Below the pieces are notes generated by a model. It was not told the DNA's origin, did no database searches, and saw only the letters and a list, made by a program, of their open reading frames with translations. A DNA stretch of 64,000 nucleotides from Deroplatys truncata (taxonomy: Eukaryota; Arthropoda; Insecta; Mantodea; Mantidae), in assembly GCA_030765065.1 (NCBI GenBank), contig CM060985.1, forward strand, positions 8,804,001 through 8,868,000. Direction: 5' to 3'. A program made the translations under genes and the position numbers. Shown here in pieces: positions 60,501 to 64,000 of the stretch (positions are counted from its first letter, which is position 1; each line of letters begins with the position of its first letter).

Positions 60501-63268
60501 GCTCAGAATATATACAGATGGATCCCTCATCAATAAAAAAATGATAGTGCAGGAGTATACTGTAAACATTTTGCACAGTATCTAACATTAGATGAAACGT
60601 CAAACCACTATGATGGAGAATTAACAGCTATAAAAGCAGCATTACAGAACATTTTATATAGACCATACATAAAACAAAAAATAGTCATCTTATCAGACTC
60701 AGTATCAGCCAATAGTAAATTACAATAATAAAACAAGAAGAAATATTAAAGAAATAAGAAGCCTAATTAAAGCAGTTGAAACTAGAAATCATGTCACTCT
60801 ACAATGGATCTCAGCTCATGTCGGACTTTTGGGCAATCCTGGCCCAGACCCATGGTTTTTAAGTGTGCTTAAAAGTGATAGCCACATGTCAGTAGATTTA
60901 CTGGCATGTAAAAGAACTCCTGCAGGACGAAATTCTGGCACACTGGCAGCACTATGATCCTGGCGATTGACAGCATTGTTAAACAAAATATTCTTTTTTT
61001 TCACACTAGACTCTTCACGTACAGATTATTCAAGGCAGCTATGACATGAAACAGCCACTAGTTCTCTCTAGTCACAAGCTAGGAAAATGAAACTACAAGA
61101 AATTCTAGCATATATACATCCTAACCTCAAATCCATTGAGCGCTGGTTCTTCTATCGAAAACATCATCTGTAGTTTGTTTATATGCAACTGCCTCAAAAG
61201 CAATAGCACGAAACTAACAGCAAAAACTGGTAGAAAGTAACAAAGACCAACAAATAACTTTAATGTACACTATTAATAAAAGAATGAAGCTTGGTGCGAC
61301 AAAGGAATCAGAAATAGTAATGGATGTGCATCAAAGTTTGACGTTGATTCTACTTTTCTAACCCACATTATTTTCTCTGAATTGGAAGCAGGTAAAAACA
61401 TATTAGTGGTCAGTTAAAACAAATGAAATACCAATGTGCAAAATTGACTTTCTATTTTATCATCGATACAGTCATGAATATGCATTTACATTCTTATTAC
61501 CAGGCTATTGTGTACCTAAATCCTGTATCTGCTTTGCTCCCCTTTCTCTTTTCAATTTCATAATTGCAGATAAATATGATTGCATCCTCTCATGTCAAAT
61601 ATTTGCTTTGTGAAAATTGCTGATATCAGAGAAACCTACACTATTCCATACTCCTCTATCGGTTTCAAAAAGAATACAAGGCCAACAAAATTATTTGTCT
61701 CTTGATTTACATGCAGTTAGCCATTTTGAAATGACATATGTACATAGTTTTTCATTTGTGTTCTCATAGAAACGTCTGGAGTAGGCCTACCCTTTATAGT
61801 AAATGTCTTGCTTTTCCTGAAAACCCAAAGTTACTTAACAAACAATCCAAAACACAACACTGTGACTGTTGGCAGGCGTGACTGGCTGTGCTGTCAAATG
61901 ATGATTCAGCTGATGTGAGAGGACTTGTATACTGAACCCAGTCCCTCTCTGTGAATATTAAACATGTAAAACACACAATATTGTTTTAATCCATGCGACA
62001 TTTAACTCAAAAACAATAAACATATTCGAATGGATACGACTGCCTGACCGTGTGGTACGAGGAACACATGCAGTGCAGTTAGTCCTAGGAAGCTGAGAGC
62101 AAGGTAGAAGTAGAGTGTTGGTTAAGGTACAGGCGCTAAGCAAATGAAAAAACATCTAAAGTTAAAACATGAAATTTAATAAAGTTTATGCATAAGCTGA
62201 GGGGACTAGCTTTGTCCTCTGAACAGCACGCTCCAGTCAGATAATATAACAACTCTCTTAAATTTGTTTATTTGATATAGAAGATTTTGTAAGCCGAGAA
62301 GAATTGCTAAAATTTCACCATCAAAATTTGTAGAGTTTGAACTTAATCTTATATGAAAAGAAAAGAGTGAGCATTCTCCACCAGCACCATCGTTATTTGG
62401 TAAGTTGGATCCATCAGTGTAGACATGTAGCCATTCATTAGCGGGATATTTTAAATTTATTGTTTCAAAATGCATAGAGAGGTTTCAAATAAATTTTTAA
62501 AATTCTTCTGCTAACTGTACATAGTATTCAATATCAAATAGATCTAAATGGTTATTTTTGTTTTTAAGTTATCTTTTAAATATGTGAGTTTTAATTTCTG
62601 TTTGATTTCTTGGACTTTGCCAAGTTTTTAAGTTTATTGTGTCCCCCCCCCCCCCAATTGCTATACATTAGTCTGATTAATTTTTCATATTGTTTGGTAT
62701 CTGCTTTTTCAATGTCAAGATTAAGTCCTGAGTTATTTGTTAAGAGTTTGCAGAGCAAATACTGGGGCAGCTCCATTTACTAAACTAAGAATTTGGTTTT
62801 GTAAAATGTTAAGTTTTTCTACTTTTGCAGTTATTAACATAACTAAAATTAAACAAGTAATTGAATTGCATCACATTACTTTTTTTCCAGTTATTAGTTC
62901 ATTTTTAGAATATATTTTTAGGCAATTTAGAGGTCTTCAACTTCCGAACTCTAGATGCTTACAGGTTAAAACAACATTTGCAGAACTTGAAAGACTGTTA
63001 GAAGCATATTTTTTACCCATTTCCATGAATATCAGGGGCTTTAATGAGCTAAAAGGGGAGGTTTCAACATAAAAATCTCCTAGATCATTTTACAGGGTAG
63101 GTAAATGAAGTTTACCTGATGTAATGTAAGTGTGACTTTGAACTTTCTGTAATATGTTGCAGCCGGATTGGGTGTTGGTTGATCCAATATGTACATTCAT
63201 CTTCTCTGTGCTAGTCATGGTGACAACATTTGCAATAATCAAGGACACAATGTTGGTTTTGATGGAAG
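48353..63268 (+). CDS. SLC30A/ZnT zinc transporter, N-terminal part, continues right
   Basis: A cation-diffusion-facilitator zinc exporter of the ZnT2/3/8 type, which loads zinc into vesicles in exchange for protons. Four secure plus-strand exons (50404-50514, 50592-50892, 60246-60399, 63163-63268) join in phase. They read through TM1 (LVIASVLCVIFMIGEVIGG), TM2 with the zinc site HLLTD, TM3-TM4, a His loop (HQHGHSH), TM5 with the second HxxxD site (HVIGD), and TM6 ending at VLMEG. The cytosolic C-terminal domain is off the right edge. A fifth, N-terminal exon ending at 48558 is probable. The 9.35 kb intron between the second and third secure exons holds mariners and PLEs. Paralogue assignment within ZnT2/3/4/8, or to fly ZnT35C/33D, is not safe from this part alone. 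Confidence 0.93.
48559..50403. other. putative ZnT intron, nothing recognised
   Basis: No repeats or genes were identified. It counts as an intron only if the 48353-48558 exon is real. Confidence 0.35.
50404..50514 (+). CDS. ZnT exon with HCH motif and TM1
   Basis: 111 nt from TTCTGCAG|TTGG to ATAG|GTGAGT. It encodes GEHCHRTQYNKVDQKARRKL and VIASVLCVIFMIGEVI. The HCH cluster followed by a basic KARRKL stretch and the FMIGEVIG signature of TM1 is diagnostic of ZnT2/3/8 proteins. It ends in phase 1. Confidence 0.93.
50592..50892 (+). CDS. ZnT exon with TM2-TM4 and zinc site
   Basis: 301 nt from TTGTAG|GTGG to CTCAT|GTGAGT. It encodes GGVLSNSLAIATDAAHLLTD, then SLFSLWMASRPATRKLSFGW, HRAEVIGAL and membrane segments up to GILVNL. 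HLLTD supplies the His and Asp of the transport zinc site. Phase 2 at its end joins A of the next exon to give NLIMG. Confidence 0.96.
51425..51545 (+). repeat. repeat A 5' end fragment
   Basis: Diverged ATATTACAGTCATATGTCTTTATCTAC is followed by TTATTTTTCTATCTACTTCA, as at 20460-20530. Confidence 0.5.
51560..52320 (+). mobile_element. DUF4817-type DNA transposon, internally deleted
   Basis: The head reads FSLEQRLFMYDTYVKTDSCR, then QFHDKFPGVPVPSRE and KKRRVLMEEKL. After a deletion the tail reads CDFYMWGTLRNRVYRNNPR (third catalytic Asp) and NSNFIRRCQECLSAEGLHFQ. The first two catalytic Asp residues are missing. Confidence 0.8.
52390..54110 (+). repeat. repeat A copy split by a mariner
   Basis: Left part 52390-52938 (GAATGAAGAGGACTTCATAGG, TCCATGTAAAACGTAG) and right part 53980-54110 (AAAATGCTTTTTTTTGG, TTTTGGGGTGGAATACAATA) join smoothly across the mariner. 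Confidence 0.8.
52939..53979 (-). mobile_element. decayed mariner with terminal repeats
   Basis: The ends are AGGGGCATTTAAAAAGTTTT and, inverted, AGGGGACATTCAAAAAGTTTT, each beside TA (52937-52938 and 53980-53981). The minus strand holds a strongly decayed transposase. Length 1041 bp indicates internal loss. Many stops are present. Confidence 0.85.
54141..54309 (+). mobile_element. mini Penelope-derived element with hammerhead-like core
   Basis: It is flanked by a 10 bp duplication, AATATTAGAA (54131-54140 and 54310-54319). It holds the GAAGCTAGAAACAGTGATGTG tail of the PLE family, a short inverted arm (AGTCGAATT / AATTCCGACT), and a plus-strand block CTGAGGA (54216-54222), stem, GAAAC (from 54241). 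Confidence 0.8.
54320..54790 (+). mobile_element. possible old Penelope-like remnant
   Basis: AATTATGAATTTTGAAATACC resembles the end of the remnant at 19.8 kb, and CCTGAAGACGAAGATGACAT resembles a decayed PLE terminal block. It is too decayed to be sure. Confidence 0.3.
54791..55550. other. ZnT intron, nothing recognised
   Basis: AT-rich. A GGTGAGTCAGCTAACAC end-like motif at 55556 may be a transposon terminus. Confidence 0.35.
55698..57767 (+). mobile_element. Penelope-like element, most complete copy (fossil)
   Basis: It is flanked by AATGATAAACATAT (55684-55697) and AATGATAAATATAT (57768-57781). The left end carries the terminal sequence in inverted form (55735-55815, against about 57690-57767 at the right), as is usual for PLEs. 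The ORF remains run in order. First is an N-terminal and RT region (KSKPVVYTKADKGKTLVILD near 55990, with a YVDDIFAIV palm motif near 56720). Last is a GIY-YIG endonuclease (GGVYQIVCNHCNLVYIGRTK, LEIRLKEHMRC) at 57300-57430. A hammerhead-like block is near 57676-57715. It is broken, with roughly five to ten breaks, and shorter than typical PLEs. Confidence 0.93.
57782..58170. other. ZnT intron, nothing recognised
   Basis: No supported feature. Confidence 0.35.
58175..58850 (-). mobile_element. Tc1/mariner-type transposase fossil, C-terminal part
   Basis: The reverse complement reads IRKLKENIRQEIHSISDI, then MNENFPRRCQKCVDS, the C-terminal end of DUF4817-type transposases (compare NSNFIRRCQECLSAEG at 52.2 kb). 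The left edge ACAGGATGTTTCAGGC may be the terminal repeat. Confidence 0.7.
58851..59450. other. ZnT intron, nothing recognised
   Basis: No supported gene or repeat. Confidence 0.35.
59456..59853. mobile_element. MITE with about 60 bp TIRs and a transposase scrap
   Basis: The left end TAGTTATCATATG...TTTGGTTGCTATGGGAA recurs inverted at the right end (TTCCCATAGCAACCAAATG...AGATAACTA). Between them a fragment reads RPANMEELKMRIRDI, the C-terminal stretch of a Tc1/mariner transposase. This marks it as a deletion derivative of an autonomous element. Confidence 0.8.
60246..60399 (+). CDS. ZnT exon with His-rich loop and TM5
   Basis: 154 nt from TTGCAG|AATGG to TTCAAG|GTATGC. It encodes MGCSLHQHGHSH, then NVRAAFIHVIGDFIQSLGVF and VAALIVYFK. 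HQHGHSH is the His-rich loop between TM4 and TM5; HVIGD gives the second half of the zinc site. A LINE RNase H fragment begins within a few tens of bases of its donor. Confidence 0.95.
60405..61200 (+). mobile_element. LINE RNase H fragment, split by a SINE
   Basis: It reads WLRIYTDGSLINKK (RNase H first Asp), then YDGELTAIKAALQ (Glu), IVILSDS (Asp) and VTLQWISAHVGLLGNP (His motif). This is a DEDx RNase H as found downstream of RT in several LINE clades. It is interrupted by the SINE at 60836 and resumes near 61013. It begins within tens of bases of a ZnT splice donor. Confidence 0.85.
60836..61012 (+). mobile_element. SINE family III, 5'-truncated
   Basis: TACTGGCATGTAAAAGAACT, CCTGCAGGACGAAATTCTGG and AAACAAAATATTCTTTTTTT match the 21990-22215 SINE in opposite orientation. 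The tRNA head is missing. Confidence 0.85.
61201..62200. other. ZnT intron, nothing recognised
   Basis: No gene or repeat that I can support. Confidence 0.35.
62206..63090 (-). mobile_element. LINE RNase H and upstream fragment, opposite strand
   Basis: The minus frame 62475-62206 reads YPANEWLHVYTDGSNLPNND, FDGEILAILLGLQNLLY and VVILSDWSVL, the same RNase H type as at 60.4 kb. Further left on the minus strand, KLNILQNQILSLVNGAAPVF is the region between RT and RNase H. A poly-C run (62644-62655) interrupts it. It ends about 70 bp from a ZnT acceptor. Confidence 0.8.
63163..63268 (+). CDS. ZnT exon with TM6
   Basis: 106 nt from TTGCAG|CCGG to GAAG|GTAAGT. It encodes PDWVLVDPICTFIFSVLVMV and TTFAIIKDTMLVLMEG, matching the family signature VDPICTFxFS...VLMEG. 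It ends in phase 1, so at least one more exon (C-terminal domain) follows beyond the window. Confidence 0.95.
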
Positions 63269-63499
63269 GTAAGTATTGTTACTATCAGTATAATCTTTGT
63301 AAGATTAGATCTTGGTATTTGTCTGGTTTGTTTAGAATCATAGACTTATTATATATAAATGGACCAAAATATACTAATTTTATAGTACCCAGTTGTATAG
63401 TGGGTGCCTTTTCATAGCTTAAGAGCTTATTATGGCTTTCTACCCTATAATGAGAACCTTTAATCAGGTTTTTACCTATTGTAATTTCATTACTTTTGT

Positions 63500-64000
63500 T
63501 ATTGGCGCTTATTTACTAATGTGATGTTAACTTTAATATTTTGCACTTGTAAGCCAATGAGTTATTGTTCACAATGTTCCTTTTCTAACATCAGCAATCA
63601 CATTGTTTTGTGTAATAATAAAATAGTGACTACGTAGCGCAATGAAGTGTATGGTAAATTGATCATTTTTAGTATTAACTCTTTGCTTTGTTCATTAATA
63701 TGATGGGTTTGTTGTTTTCTGCTTCCAACATGGGCGCGAAAACACAGTAGTGATCTAAAACAACTACACTTATTTTATTGCAAATGCAACAACAGTCTAT
63801 TTAAGAATAAAACATAACAGACTCAATATTAATTACAAACCAGCATGGGAGTGTAAAACTTATTCAAAAGAGAAATTAGTTAAAGATTTACAATAATAAA
63901 ATACATAGTAGGTACTGAAGAGTGTAAATTTAAAGAACTAAAGTTTACAGTTTACACTCCATTAAGAGAATAGTGAAAATAAGTAAATTTAATATAATAT
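63500..64000 (+). repeat. repeat B copy, runs off the window
   Basis: It matches 11880-12050 plus 12812-13110, with the intact junction CATTAATATGATGGG where the other copy carries a transposon. Confidence 0.75.

Overview
This is an AT-rich eukaryotic window, almost certainly from an insect with a large, repeat-laden genome. The evidence is short exons with GT-AG introns of 0.1 to about 10 kb, mariner, Penelope-like, LINE and tRNA-derived SINE debris, and two conserved animal genes whose exons read most like insect orthologues. A polyneopteran such as a cockroach, termite or stick insect is my guess; the sequence does not prove it.

Layout. Left half, minus strand: ten exons of TSC2/gigas (tuberin), from the start codon at 37279 down to 3593. 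They encode the first 534 residues in unbroken phase, and the rest of the gene lies left of the window. Right half, plus strand: exons of a SLC30A/ZnT vesicular zinc transporter (ZnT2/3/8-like) at 50404-50514, 50592-50892, 60246-60399 and 63163-63268, with a probable extra N-terminal exon ending at 48558. That gene runs off the right edge. The two genes are divergent (head to head), separated by about 11 kb of mostly repeat DNA.

The rest is mobile DNA. (1) A non-coding repeat of about 0.75-1.1 kb, here called repeat A, is present in more than ten full or partial copies and often hosts other insertions. (2) Repeat B has copies at about 11.5-13.1 kb, 13.37-13.69 kb and 63.5 kb to the edge. (3) Penelope-like elements (PLEs) include a 2.07 kb copy with reverse transcriptase and GIY-YIG remains (55698-57767), a 766 bp copy from a second family with inverted ends (17247-18012), a coding remnant near 19.6 kb, and four tiny PLE-derived elements of 135-188 bp, each with its own target-site duplication. 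(4) DNA transposons include mariners (10719-11430, 23689-24987, 52939-53979 and others), a long-TIR Tc1/mariner-type element (12050-12811), a TTAA-flanked element carrying a 40 bp minisatellite (35196-36516), and fold-back MITEs. (5) There are many LINE fragments and four families of tRNA-derived SINE.

Both host genes look functional where visible: all splice phases agree and there are no internal stops. Their products are not known to act in one pathway; TSC2 restrains Rheb/TORC1 growth signalling and ZnT moves zinc into vesicles. Repeat borders and the unseen first ZnT exon(s) are the least certain parts.
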